64,000 nucleotides of DNA from contig NZ_QEST01000236.1 in assembly GCF_003311645.1 (NCBI RefSeq), forward strand, positions 1 to 64,000. The letters run 5' to 3'. The notes beneath the pieces were generated by a model. That model saw nothing but the letters and a program-made list of their open reading frames with translations, was not told where the DNA came from and made no database searches. The stretch is from Streptomyces sp. PT12 (GTDB lineage: Bacteria > Actinomycetota > Actinomycetes > Streptomycetales > Streptomycetaceae). Numbering within the stretch: position 1 is the stretch's first letter; the number at the start of each line of letters is the position of its first letter. A program made the translations under genes and the position numbers. Positions 8,221-17,300 of this stretch are shown one piece after another.

Positions 8221-9425
8221 GCCGCCTCCGGTGCCAGCCGCTCGGCCACCGCCGCCCCCACGGCGTCGATCAGCTCGCGGAGGCCGACCTCGGTGCCCAG
8301 GTCGGCGAGTGCCCGGGTGCCGGATCCGACCCGCAGGACCCAGCCGCCTTCGTCGTCGATGCCGAACTTCTCCTCCAGGTCCGGGACAAAGCGGGCGAGT
8401 CGTTCGCAGCTCGGGGCCAGGAAGCCGCCGTTCTCCGGGTCTTGGGCCACCGGCTTCTCGAAGGCGGCGACGAAGCTGACCGGCCGTTTGGTGCGGAGCT
8501 TGACGATCACGGCGTCGGGGAGGGTGGTGTTGCCGAAGGTGTTGATCTTCCCGGTGGGCAGCGAGGCGATGAAACCCTCGATGAACGCCTCGACCGCGCG
8601 GCGGGTCGGGGTGCCGGGTGCTTCGTCCTCGCGCAGGCCAGCGCCGAGGTTGGCGTGCAGCTGGTCGACGTCGAGGGCGGCGTAGCGGTAGAGGGTCGCG
8701 GAGTTGAACTCGACCGTGCCGATCATCCCGGCGCCCTTCTCGGCGTCGGTGTTGTTGTCGTCGACGGCGGTGTAGTAGTCGGACTCGTTGTCGACCGCGT
8801 GGACGCTGAGGGCGTGGGCGACCTGGGTGGACGCCTCGACATTGAGGTCGGTGGCGTCGGCCACCATGCGGCCGAAGAGGGCGATGTCCACGGAGTGGCC
8901 CGTGTTCACCAGGGCGCGGGCCCGCGCCTTGTTCTCCTTCGCCTTGAGGAACGCCTTGAGGGCGGTGACATCGTCGGTGCCCTTGGTGCCTTCGAGCGTC
9001 AGGGCGGCCAGGGCGTCGAGCTGCCGCCTGCTGAGGAACATGAGGTAGGAGGACTCGGGGGCCGTCTCCTCCGCCTCGCCGTCCGCGTCCTTCTTGCGCC
9101 GCGGCACCTCCAGCTTGGAGTTGGTCGCCGTCTGCAAGGTCTCCGCGGCGACCTTCCACGCCGCGGCCCGCTCGATGGACGGCTCGGCGGCGGTGATGCG
9201 CCCGGCCAGCTCGTCGACGAGCTTCTTGGAACGGACGCCCAGGTGGGAGGGGTCGAGCAGGTCGTCGAAGGCGCGGCGGGTGGCGCGCTTCCACGCCTGG
9301 CTCGACACACGGGCGCGGCGCACTCCGCCGTAGACGGCGGTCTTGGGCTGGCCGGTGTCGTCCCGGTTCAGGTTGCTCGGGGGGACGGTCTGGAGCACAT
9401 GGATGTCGAGGATGGTGCGCGCCAC
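8217..9425 (-). CDS. cas7e: Cascade backbone subunit Cas7e (CasC/Cse4)
   Basis: Cas7e forms the helical crRNA-binding backbone of Cascade. The 402-residue protein starts MARTILDIHVLQTVPPSNLN and carries RRARVSSQAWKRATRRAFDD, the strongly conserved Cse4/CasC signature. TLYRYAALDVDQLHANLG and GKINTFGNTTLPDAVIV follow. GTG 9425 is preferred because it lies directly before the conserved start and follows GGGAG. An 88-bp gap separates it from cse2 and contains three tandem copies of ctctgtgg (9463-9486). The gene overlaps cas5e by four bases. Confidence 0.95.
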   Translation of the reverse strand: MARTILDIHVLQTVPPSNLNRDDTGQPKTAVYGGVRRARVSSQAWKRATRRAFDDLLDPSHLGVRSKKLVDELAGRITAAEPSIERAAAWKVAAETLQTATNSKLEVPRRKKDADGEAEETAPESSYLMFLSRRQLDALAALTLEGTKGTDDVTALKAFLKAKENKARARALVNTGHSVDIALFGRMVADATDLNVEASTQVAHALSVHAVDNESDYYTAVDDNNTDAEKGAGMIGTVEFNSATLYRYAALDVDQLHANLGAGLREDEAPGTPTRRAVEAFIEGFIASLPTGKINTFGNTTLPDAVIVKLRTKRPVSFVAAFEKPVAQDPENGGFLAPSCERLARFVPDLEEKFGIDDEGGWVLRVGSGTRALADLGTEVGLRELIDAVGAAVAERLAPEAA

Positions 9426-9513
9426 GGTGATGGACTCCCTTTCGGCGAAACGGTGGTGAAGACTCTGTGGCTCTGTGGCTCTGTGGTGCGGGAGGCGGAC
9501 GGTCCCGGTGCGA

Positions 9514-10284
9514 TCAGTCGGCCGAGGGATATCGGTCGTCCGGAGGGCTCGGCTGGCCTTGGGCGACGGGGGCATCCGTTCCCTCGGGGTCGGCCGCGCG
9601 GCGACGTTGTGCCCCGGCGAGGTGGAAGTCCCTTCCCCAGGAACGGTGGACCTGGCCTCGTCCGCCCGGCTCCTGCCACCGGAGGAGCTGATCGGCCAAC
9701 AGGCCGTAGTCCAGGGGGAGCCCGGCCGACCTGAGCAACAGGACCAGCTCGCGCAGCCGCAGCGTCATGACGTCGAAGGAGGTGGCGGAGGCCGTGCGCA
9801 CGAACCGCTTCCGCAATCGCTCGTCGAGCTCGTCCGTGCCCTCGGCGCGCATCAGCTCGCGCACGGCCCGACCGAGGCCCCAGCCCCTCGCGTGCATCGA
9901 CACCCCGCGGTGCGCCTGCTGGTGGAGGGACCACAGCGTCAGGGTGGAGTGCAGCGCCGCCTCGACGCGGTCGAGCGTGCGGTCGCTGCTCCAGTACCCG
10001 GTGTCCGCCGGTGGGGATGCCTTCTCCGCCGCCTGCTGGAAGGCGTCCATGCCGATCAGGCCCCAGAGATCGGGCTGGGTGTGCAGGGGGCGCCCGAGGC
10101 CACGGCGCAGCCGGGCGAGGGTCGCGACCGCTTGGGGCCGGTCGGCCTGGTAGCCGACATAGAGGCCGCGGATGTGAGCGGCCACGGCGGTGCGGAGCGG
10201 GCTGTCGCGCGGGCTGTCGCGTCGAGGCGGCGGGGAGGAGGTCGGCTCCGCGGGCTTGGCCTGCCGCGGCACGGTGCTGGTCAT
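9514..10284 (-). CDS. cse2: Cascade small subunit Cse2/Cas11 (CasB)
   Basis: The 256-residue protein has the Cse2 core: LARLRRGLGRPLHTQPDLWG, then a helical region with LDRVEAALHSTLTLWSLHQQ and the basic FVRTASATSFDVMTLRLREL segment. These helices bind the nontarget strand and the crRNA backbone in Cascade. It is longer than many Cse2 proteins because of a Pro/Arg-rich N-terminus (about 30 residues) and a polar C-terminal tail (about 45 residues). ATG 10284 overlaps the stop of the cas3-cse1 fusion (ATGA). Confidence 0.9.
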   Translation of the reverse strand: MTSTVPRQAKPAEPTSSPPPRRDSPRDSPLRTAVAAHIRGLYVGYQADRPQAVATLARLRRGLGRPLHTQPDLWGLIGMDAFQQAAEKASPPADTGYWSSDRTLDRVEAALHSTLTLWSLHQQAHRGVSMHARGWGLGRAVRELMRAEGTDELDERLRKRFVRTASATSFDVMTLRLRELVLLLRSAGLPLDYGLLADQLLRWQEPGGRGQVHRSWGRDFHLAGAQRRRAADPEGTDAPVAQGQPSPPDDRYPSAD

Positions 10285-13200
10285 GAGGAGGGCTCCGGGG
10301 ATTCATCGGTGATGTCGGTACCGGGTGATGGCGGCGCCTGTGCGGCCACGGGGAGGGCCACGGGGAGGACGTTGTTCAGCCGGGCTCGGAACCACTGCTC
10401 GGCCTGCGGAAGGTCGATCCAGCGGGAGCCACCCTCGCGGCTCTCCACGAGGCGGCCCTCCCAGGCGGCCGGGCCCGCCGAGTCCAGCAGCTTCTCCCCG
10501 AGTTCCATGACGATCCGTCGTGCCGTGCGGCGCCACTCCTCGCGGGCTCGCTCCGGGGGGATGGGCCCGCCTAGGCCGACGAGCCACCGGCGGAACGGTC
10601 CGTCCAGCTCGCCGAAGCCTTGGTCACGGGCGGTCGCCGTGGGCGTGGAGGCGTCGCAGCCCGCGGCGCGCGCGAGATTCCCGGCGAGATGGCCCAGCGC
10701 GGTCACCGCGTCCTCCGCCTCGGAGACCGCCGCCAGCGCCACGCCCTGGTACTCCGGCAGGGACGCGTGCAGCAGGACGACCGGGAGGGTCAGGGCGTCG
10801 TCCACGACCTCGTCGATCACCGATTGCTGGGTGCCATAGAGGGCGCCGATGGTCCGGGTCCTGACCAGTCCGCCCCGGGGCAGCAGGTTCTCCTCGGCGA
10901 GCAGGTGCAGCCAGCGGACCACGCCCGACGGCCACATGGTGGAGGGCTCCTTGCCGCCCGAAGGGGCCTCGTGCGGTGTCGCGGGAAGAAGGCTTTCGAG
11001 GCCGCGCCAGGCCGCGCGCGTCGGGTCGTGCTGACGTGGCAGGTAGACGGGAAACCTACGCTGCTTCTTCTCCTGGGCCGGGCTTCGGCGCCATGCGGTC
11101 ATCGGCTCGTCCCTGAACTTGTTATACGCGGTGAGCGGGTCTCCGTAGCCGAGGACGACGCCGGTGACCGCGCTCCCGTCGTGGTGCAGCAGCAGCCGCC
11201 GGGACTGCCAGGTGTAGAGGTCGCACAGGCCCGAAGGGCGGCGCGTGCCCGGGTCCTCCCCATCGACCGAGGGCCCTGGGCCGGGCGCTTCGCGGCGCCA
11301 GATGGGCAGGTCGTCGCCGTCGTCGGGCTCGGGGTCGCGGAGGATTCCGTCGTTGTCCCGGGGGATCAGATTGAGCAGAAGCGTCTCGCGCAGGCTGTCG
11401 CCTTCGGCGAGAATGCCGCCGAGATTCCCCGCCCAGGCCACGCCGAGCGGATAGCCCTTGCCGCCCTTGACCCGCGGATCGCCGACCGCGCCCGACTTGA
11501 TGCCCGAAGGGTCGAACGCGTGGGCGTGCACCAGCCAACGGGCGGCTTCCGCGAAGCTCAGCTTGTCGACTCCGGGACGGCGCATGGAGAAGAACGGCTC
11601 TCCGTTGGGCACATCCGCCACGATCCGGTTGAGCGAGGAGACATCGTTCTTCTCGGTGTGCAGCCCGGCCACCTGGTAGAACGGGCGCTTGGGGTGGAGG
11701 AGATCGAAACGCTCCCGGTGACGGTCCAGATAGTCCGGGACGTCGGCGAACGGCTCGGCGGACCGCCACAGGGCCTCCCACGCGTCGAGATCCGCGGGGC
11801 CGTGAAGCGCGTCGTGCGCGACGGCAAGGAACAGCCGGAGCAGCGCGAACTCCTGTGTGGGAAGGTCACCGACCAGCCGCCGCACGTCCTCCGCCCGGAG
11901 AAAGACATCGCGCAGCGAAAGCTCACCGGTCGTCCCGTCACGGAACTGGACGGGAATCCACGGACGGGACACCAGGTCGAAGGCAGGCACAAGATCCACC
12001 ACTCTCGCGTCACGCTCACCGGCGGGCCTGATCAACAGCCCATCCGACTCGCTGTACTCGAGGTCGTAGCCTGCCAGCCGGGTCTGACAATTCTCGTCCA
12101 GAATCAGAATCAGTTCACCGGCCAGCCAAGGACAGTGCTTGTTCTGCCACCCTTCTATATAGGAACGCTCAAGTTCGGCGATCGTTCGATCAATCGCCCA
12201 GGGTTTGCTGAAATGCCACGGCAGGGTGAGCGCGCTGGCGGCGACGGCCTCCGCGGCGTGCCGGGGCGGTGGGCAGTGCTCGGGAAGCTCCAGTCCGCCC
12301 CGCCCGCGGTCGAGCCAGGGGACGGTGGTCAGCGTTCCGTCCCGGCGCCGCCGCACCACGAGCACCTCGACGCTCTCCTCGCCGTCCCGCACCTGCGCCC
12401 GGCCCGCGCGGCTGTCCTCCGCCTCGCCGACTCCCGCGTCGATCCACCCGACCACGGGCCTTCCGGCCCGCCTGACCGGCCCGAGCCGGAACGTCTCGGC
12501 CCTCTCCCGCTTGTCGACGAGGAGCTTCCGGTGGGCGGCGCGGGCCTCGTCCATCGCCGAGCGCCATGTCTCCGGGCCCACGGGATCGTCGCCGTACGCT
12601 GCCTGAACGAGCGGGCTGATGTCCTCGGGGAGCCGCAGAGGGCGCCCTTCGAGATGCGGTCGAAGCACGGCGAGGGCGCGCAGCAGCGTGTGCGCGCCCT
12701 CGTACACCCCGAGAGAGCCGCGCACCGGCCACGGTGGGTCGGCGTTGCGGTCGCCGTTCCCGTCACCGTTGCGGTCGCCGTTCCAGTCGACGCCGGTCAC
12801 CAGGCACAGCGGCTCGCGGAGCCGAGCGGGCCGCACCCGGGTGTGCCGGTGCAGACGGCCCATCCGCTGGAGCACGAGGTCCACCGGGGCCAGATCGGTC
12901 ACCAGGAGATCGAAGTCGATGTCGAGCGACTGCTCGATGACCTGGCTCGCCACCACGACGTGCCGCTCCGCGGGCCGTTCGCCCCCGGGCCCGAACAACC
13001 GCCGCAGCTCGGCGTCCTTCCGCGCCCGGTCGGCGGCCAGGAACCGAGCGTGCGCCACCGTGACGTTCCCCTCACCGAACCGCTCGCGCAGCCGCTCCGC
13101 CGTCTCCTGCACCCGGTCCACGGTGTTGCGCACGACCAACGCGCAGCCGCCGTCGGCCAGTTCGGCCTCAAGGCGGTCGACAAGCGCGTCGAGGCCGTCG

Positions 13201-14891
13201 TCAAGGCGCTCGACACGGACCGCGGAGCCACGCCCCGAGGGGACCGGCCGCGCGCTCGACGGCGCCTCACCGGGAGCCACCGCGGTGAGCAAGGGGTAGG
13301 CGTCGGCCGGTTGATCGATGTCCACCGGCTCGCCCGCGTAGGCCGTGGCCAGCGCGCGGCGCCGGGCGGCGGGCAGGGTCGCGGACAGGAGCACCACCGG
13401 GACCCGGTAGGCGCCAAGCCACCCCAGCACCCGTTCCAGATAGGTGCTCATATAGGCGTCGTAGGCGTGCACTTCGTCGATCACGACGACCTTGCCCGCA
13501 AGCGCGAGATGCCGCAGAGCGAGGTGTCGGCTCTTGAGCCCCGCGAACAGCACCTGGTCGATGGTGCCCACAGCGAACGAAGCCAGCGCCCCCTTCTTGC
13601 GGCCCCGCAGCCACTGGTGCGCCTCCAACTCGCCCGGGTGGGAACGCTCCGCGACCCCCGGCCGACTGATGCCCTGCCCTCCGTCCACCTCGACGGCCGC
13701 GACGGTCCGGGAACCTGCGCGCACCAGCCCGGCCCACCGCTCGTTCAGAATGGCCTTGGCGTGCGCCAGGAACACCGAGCGACGATCGTCCCCACCGGCG
13801 GGCAGACGTTCCAGCCAGCCCAGCAGCCGCCCGAACATGGCGTCCCCCGTCGCCCGGGTCGGCAACGCCAGGAACACACCGCCCGCACCCGCCCGCGCGG
13901 CGAGCACTTCCGCGGCCAGGAGAGCCGCCTCCGTCTTGCCCTCGCCCATCGGCGCCTCGATCACCAGCAGCCCACCGGCCTTCATGGACCGGGCCACCCG
14001 CACGGCCTCCACCTGCACGGGGCGGGCCGTCGCTCCCTCGGGCAGGGCGAACCGCGCGCCAAGCAACTCGTCGGCGGAGCCGCCCGGTTCGTCCGGGGCC
14101 CATGGCCCCGGGAGGTCAAGGCCGCGCCAGGCCCTCTCAAGACGGTCAGGGGCCGGAAGCCCATAGGGAAACAGCTCCCGGGAACTCGCGACCCAGTCCG
14201 CGAGGATGACCAGGGCACTCAGCAGCACCTGCACCGGCTGCGTCAGCCGCGCCGTTCGCCAGTCCGACAGCCGTTCCTCGGCGCCTGATGCCTCGGCGCA
14301 GGCGGCGAGCAGCTCGAACTGGACCGCGCGCCACAGACCCTCGCTCGGGCCGGGCGTACGGAGGAGGTCAGGACGCAAGTGCAGCTGGTGGAGCTGGCCG
14401 TGGCTCGGGGGAACGCCGTGGTGCCCGCCGATCACCACGGCGAACTGACCCGAACTCCGCCCCGTCCACCCGTGCCGCTCCGCCAGCCACTCCTGGAGGA
14501 CAACGTGCCCGGCCAGGGCATGCGGGGCCAAGCGCCGGTCCTCGCCGAACGCCTGCCGGTAGGGCATGTCGAGGCCCGCGGCGCGCATGCGCTCGGCAAG
14601 CGGCCCGAACTGACAGGCGAAGGCGGGCGTCGCCTTGCCGATGTCGTGACTCGACGCCAGCCAGACGACGAGGCGCCGCGCGTCCGCCTCGCCGTCCGGC
14701 AGCGCCTCGGCGACCAGGCGCCGCACCTGACCGGGAACCCACGCGTCCCACAGCCGCCCCGCGACAGCGCCGCTGTCCACCATGTGCTGCCACAGCGGCA
14801 GCCAATCCCCCTCGGGATCCTCGGACTTGCCCCAGACACTGCGGGCCGCCTCCGAGAGGTGGGCGAAGCCTGGCGGGCGCGATACGGACAT
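10281..14891 (-). CDS. cas3-cse1: natural Cas3-Cse1 (Cas3-Cas8e) fusion
   Basis: One 1536-residue frame joins two proteins that are usually separate. The N-terminal ~900 residues are Cas3: HD nuclease with WLASSHDIGKATPAF, SF2 helicase with Walker A-like EAPMGEGKTEAALL, DEVH box (VVIDEVHAYDAYMS), LLSATLP, and motif VI QRMGRLHRH. From about residue 960 comes Cse1, starting FDLVSRPWIPVQFRDG, with SLRDVFLRAEDVRRL and FYQVAGLHTEKNDVSSLNRI. Fusion would tether the nuclease to Cascade. Such fusions are known in Streptomyces I-E systems. ATG 14891 (AGGAG eight bases upstream) is preferred over the upstream TTG at 14933. It is the first cas gene of the operon. Confidence 0.95.
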   Translation of the reverse strand: MSVSRPPGFAHLSEAARSVWGKSEDPEGDWLPLWQHMVDSGAVAGRLWDAWVPGQVRRLVAEALPDGEADARRLVVWLASSHDIGKATPAFACQFGPLAERMRAAGLDMPYRQAFGEDRRLAPHALAGHVVLQEWLAERHGWTGRSSGQFAVVIGGHHGVPPSHGQLHQLHLRPDLLRTPGPSEGLWRAVQFELLAACAEASGAEERLSDWRTARLTQPVQVLLSALVILADWVASSRELFPYGLPAPDRLERAWRGLDLPGPWAPDEPGGSADELLGARFALPEGATARPVQVEAVRVARSMKAGGLLVIEAPMGEGKTEAALLAAEVLAARAGAGGVFLALPTRATGDAMFGRLLGWLERLPAGGDDRRSVFLAHAKAILNERWAGLVRAGSRTVAAVEVDGGQGISRPGVAERSHPGELEAHQWLRGRKKGALASFAVGTIDQVLFAGLKSRHLALRHLALAGKVVVIDEVHAYDAYMSTYLERVLGWLGAYRVPVVLLSATLPAARRRALATAYAGEPVDIDQPADAYPLLTAVAPGEAPSSARPVPSGRGSAVRVERLDDGLDALVDRLEAELADGGCALVVRNTVDRVQETAERLRERFGEGNVTVAHARFLAADRARKDAELRRLFGPGGERPAERHVVVASQVIEQSLDIDFDLLVTDLAPVDLVLQRMGRLHRHTRVRPARLREPLCLVTGVDWNGDRNGDGNGDRNADPPWPVRGSLGVYEGAHTLLRALAVLRPHLEGRPLRLPEDISPLVQAAYGDDPVGPETWRSAMDEARAAHRKLLVDKRERAETFRLGPVRRAGRPVVGWIDAGVGEAEDSRAGRAQVRDGEESVEVLVVRRRRDGTLTTVPWLDRGRGGLELPEHCPPPRHAAEAVAASALTLPWHFSKPWAIDRTIAELERSYIEGWQNKHCPWLAGELILILDENCQTRLAGYDLEYSESDGLLIRPAGERDARVVDLVPAFDLVSRPWIPVQFRDGTTGELSLRDVFLRAEDVRRLVGDLPTQEFALLRLFLAVAHDALHGPADLDAWEALWRSAEPFADVPDYLDRHRERFDLLHPKRPFYQVAGLHTEKNDVSSLNRIVADVPNGEPFFSMRRPGVDKLSFAEAARWLVHAHAFDPSGIKSGAVGDPRVKGGKGYPLGVAWAGNLGGILAEGDSLRETLLLNLIPRDNDGILRDPEPDDGDDLPIWRREAPGPGPSVDGEDPGTRRPSGLCDLYTWQSRRLLLHHDGSAVTGVVLGYGDPLTAYNKFRDEPMTAWRRSPAQEKKQRRFPVYLPRQHDPTRAAWRGLESLLPATPHEAPSGGKEPSTMWPSGVVRWLHLLAEENLLPRGGLVRTRTIGALYGTQQSVIDEVVDDALTLPVVLLHASLPEYQGVALAAVSEAEDAVTALGHLAGNLARAAGCDASTPTATARDQGFGELDGPFRRWLVGLGGPIPPERAREEWRRTARRIVMELGEKLLDSAGPAAWEGRLVESREGGSRWIDLPQAEQWFRARLNNVLPVALPVAAQAPPSPGTDITDESPEPSS

Positions 14892-15028
14892 CGTCGTCGC
14901 TCCTGTCGGTGCGCATCGATGGGGGACTCTCAACGCCGCGGGGTGTGGGGCCCGACGGCGGGCCCCACACCCGGGGCCGTGGCTTGCGCGCTGCTTCCAC
15001 AGCGCTCACGGCGGCAGTTCAGCGGCGG

Positions 15029-15232
15029 CTACAGCGGCGAGGGCTGGCAGACCCCACCGTGGTCGCGGCGCCACCGAGGGTGACCCATCACGATCACGAT
15101 GACCACCACGGCGAGCACGGTGACGCGGATCATCTGCTCGACGGGCGACGCGACACCGGCGCCAGCCGCGAGCAGCGCCACGAGCACCGCTCCGTATCCG
15201 CCTCGACCGGGTTCCGCGTTCCTCGGTAACAT
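15029..15232 (-). CDS. small membrane protein, 67 aa, upstream of cas operon
   Basis: A 67-codon frame has a strong ribosome-binding site (AAGGAGAA) before ATG 15232. It encodes a short basic start (LPRNAEPGRGGYG) followed by two hydrophobic stretches (VLVALLAAGAG, VTVLAVVVIVIVMGH) and a polar tail. It reads in the same direction as the cas genes and ends 137 bp before the Cas3-Cse1 start. I do not recognise it. It may be an accessory gene of the island or chance coding; the good RBS and hydrophobic profile favour a real gene. Confidence 0.45.
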   Translation of the reverse strand: MLPRNAEPGRGGYGAVLVALLAAGAGVASPVEQMIRVTVLAVVVIVIVMGHPRWRRDHGGVCQPSPL

Positions 15233-15838
15233 CGGTCCGTTCTCCTTCTTGTCGATGCGACTGACGTTGGACGGAGACACGGCCGGGTCGATCGATCTCC
15301 GCGGCAACGGAGGTGTGATGGGCCCGGCCTCTGCCTTGAGCAGGGCCGTCCGCGAGCAGACCACGGCCGCGGTGGCGTGGCCGGTGATCCGCGGGACAAA
15401 GATAGACCGACCCGCGGGTCAGCAGCAACACGGTTCGGTGGGCAATGGACTTGTGGCACAGTTCGACTCAGTTCGGCAACTGAGTGGGCTGAGCTCCCCG
15501 ATGCTTGGCGGTGCCTGGCTGTTGCGCAGCGCAACGCAGTTGGCTGGCCTTCTGGATCTTCGCGGACGCTCGACTCCCCCGGCCCCGGCGGCGGGGGAGC
15601 GCCCTCACGCGCATCGCCCCTGGCTGTGTTGCCGAATCTTGCCAGTGAGGCCAACTACGAGGTGCGATCCGGCGCCTTGCCAGGTTGGCGCCGCTCGCCG
15701 CTCGCTGATCCGCGAAGACTGAGAAGGCGCGGTGTGTCGCGAGAGCGCTCTGATGCGCATGAGTACGGCGGGATTGAGAGCCACGGCCCGCGCTGAGCGG
15801 TGGACCAGAGAGAATTCGCCCCATTTGCCCGTAAGGGA
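15233..15838. other. 600-bp stretch without a supported gene
   Basis: Overlapping frames here are rich in Arg/Ser/Pro with no domain, good start site or consistent codon bias. The stretch separates the small membrane gene from the trailer end of array 2. It may hold the upstream promoter of the minus-strand genes, but I cannot place one. Confidence 0.4.
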
Positions 15839-16517
15839 GGGCGGAACCCCGCAGGCGCGGGGAGCATCCATGTGGCGCAGTCGACTCAGGGGTCAGCCTC
15901 GTGCAATGACGAGGAACACGGTGCAGAGAATCTACCGCGCGGAGCACCCCCGCGCGTGCGGGGAGCAGTGTTTGAGTTTTCACGTGTCTTCTCTCCCCTG
16001 GGGAACAGCCCCGCGCGTGCGGGGAGCAGGTCTTATGGGAACGTGCATATGGGAGGGATGCGGGAACAGCCCCGCGCGTGCGGGGAGCAGTACGCCGAAG
16101 CCACCGCCTACGCCTACCTCGCGGGAACAGCCCCGCGCGTGCGGGGAGCAGGCCGAGGCGCGGCGTGTGCGGGCGGCCGAGTTGGGAACAGCCCCGCGCG
16201 TGCGGGGAGCAGGTCGACGGCGTGGGGCACCTGGCGTTCGCGGTGGGAACAGCCCCGCGCGTGCGGGGAGCAGGAGGCCAGCTCGGCGTCGTCCTGGCGG
16301 GTGCCGGGAACAGCCCCGCGCGTGCGGGGAGCAGGCACCATCCGGACCCGCGGCGGATGCGGCGCAGGGAACAGCCCCGCGCGTGCGGGGAGCAGGCCGA
16401 ACCCGCGGGCGAAGCGCGCGCCGGAACGGGAACAGCCCCGCGCGTGCGGGGAGCAGAGCCCAGGCCAACAGGCGTGGGGCGGCGCGGAGGGAACAGCCCC
16501 GCGCGTGCGGGGAGCAG
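15839..16517 (-). CRISPR. CRISPR array 2 (type I-E), 10 repeats plus a relic
   Basis: Nine perfect 29-nt repeats, plus-strand form GGGAACAGCCCCGCGCGT then GCGGGGAGCAG, start at 16001, 16062, 16123, 16184, 16245, 16306, 16367, 16428 and 16489 (period 61, spacers 32 nt). A degenerate repeat lies at 15940 and a still weaker relic at about 15839-15867, 72 nt further out. The repeat differs from array 1 at three positions but keeps the same stem, with loop ACGC instead of ACCC on the crRNA strand. Degeneracy at the left and leader at the right indicate leftward transcription. The array lies beyond the 5' end of the cas operon. Confidence 0.97.
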
Positions 16518-16580
16518 AGGGCGTGAACTGGAGCTTTATGGCGTCGGGGGGCGAGTTTTGCTTGCTTCTCGAGAATCGGG
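16518..16580 (-). promoter_or_regulatory. CRISPR array 2 leader
   Basis: This segment next to the first perfect repeat carries TTTAT beginning 18 bases from the repeat and GTTTTGCTTGCTTC about 38 bases away. These match, in sequence and spacing, the blocks in the array 1 leader. Both arrays were therefore probably extended by the same adaptation machinery. Confidence 0.65.
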
Positions 16581-16903
16581 CATTTCGTGCGGTCATCCTT
16601 GAGGAGGCGATGCTCTCCATACCTACCATGAGGTCTCGGCTGCGTACTGGCGCAGTCCCGATGTGGTGAGGGCGCGGCCCGTGTCGTGCCGGGGGAAGGT
16701 GATCAAGTGCGCGCTGTCGTTCGGTGCCTGTTGCGGAAGCGCTCCTTCTTCCGGTGCGTTGATGTGCGCTCTGGGTGACAACCCTCGTGCCCGGCGAGGG
16801 ACGGATGTGAGGGGCGGAGTGGCGTCCGTGGTCTTGTGGGACATCTGTGGGGTGGCGGACGCCAGAAGCCGCATCGCGCCTGGTCAGGGGCTTGTGCGGG
16901 GGA
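16581..16903. other. intergenic stretch before the second tRNA-Tyr fragment
   Basis: No frame is convincing. One minus-strand frame (LITFPRHDTGRALTTSGLRQ, about 16640-16700) has some protein-like character but no start, context or recognisable family. The segment forms the right inner edge of the CRISPR-Cas island. Confidence 0.35.
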
Positions 16904-16955
16904 GACTGTAAATCTGCCGGCTCAGCCTTCCCAGGTTCGAATCCTGGCGCCGCCA
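16904..16955 (+). mobile_element. att-like site B: 3' part of a tRNA-Tyr gene
   Basis: The sequence gactgtaaatctgcc, variable arm CGGCTCAGCC, T arm GGTTCGAATCC and acceptor strand cgccgcc plus A make up the 3' half of tRNA-Tyr (anticodon GTA). The 5' half is absent: upstream bases do not pair with the acceptor or form a D arm. It repeats 3848-3899 and is likewise followed by an integrase remnant. Two half sites in direct orientation, about 13 kb apart, are expected after serial insertion of tRNA-targeting elements. The intact tRNA-Tyr gene should lie outside the window. Confidence 0.75.
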
Positions 16956-17131
16956 CCCTGGTGAAACGGCCTCTGATCTGCGGATACGCAGCCGGGGGCC
17001 GTTCTCGTTCCGACGAACACCCCGCGGGTGCAATGCGCCCTATGTTCCATTCTGTCCCACCGGATTTCGCGTGCTGACCAGCGCGTGTGGGACATGCGTG
17101 GGACAGATCTGAGGAGTCCGATCGGCCTGAC

Positions 17132-17300
17132 TCAGGACCGTCGGTTGCCGTATGCGGCGATGTTGGCGTTGGTGGCGTCGTCGCTGTCGTCGATGAACTT
17201 CGCGTAGACCCGGAGCAGGACCGCGACGGTGTGTCCGGCTCGTTTGGCGACGGTCTGTGGGTCCGCGCCTGCGGCGAGCCAGGCGGACAGGGCGGCCGCC
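17132..17300 (-). pseudogene. tyrosine integrase C-terminal remnant (copy B)
   Basis: The minus strand reads AALSAWLAAGADPQTVAKRA then GHTVAVLLRVYAKFIDD, ending at TGA 17132-17134. This is the end of a tyrosine recombinase: the Arg/His-box region (AGH) and catalytic Tyr in LLRVYAKF are present, but the N-terminal ~350 residues are lost at a junction near 17300. It is nearly identical to the remnant at 4167 and sits at the same distance from its tRNA-Tyr fragment. Confidence 0.75.

Noticed and set aside
9463-9486. Triple tandem ctctgtgg between cse2 and cas7e as a regulatory element
   Set aside because: Only three 8-bp copies in a short intergenic gap; no structure or known site supports a function.
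10620-14288. 1222-codon open frame opposite the Cas3-Cse1 gene
   Set aside because: It is the antisense shadow of a high-GC gene; composition is His/Pro/Arg-rich with no domain, and the minus strand carries unmistakable Cas3 and Cse1 motifs.
15377-15796. 139-codon frame between the cas operon and array 2
   Set aside because: No RBS, Arg/Pro/Ser-rich composition and no recognisable motif; competing frames on both strands are equally long.
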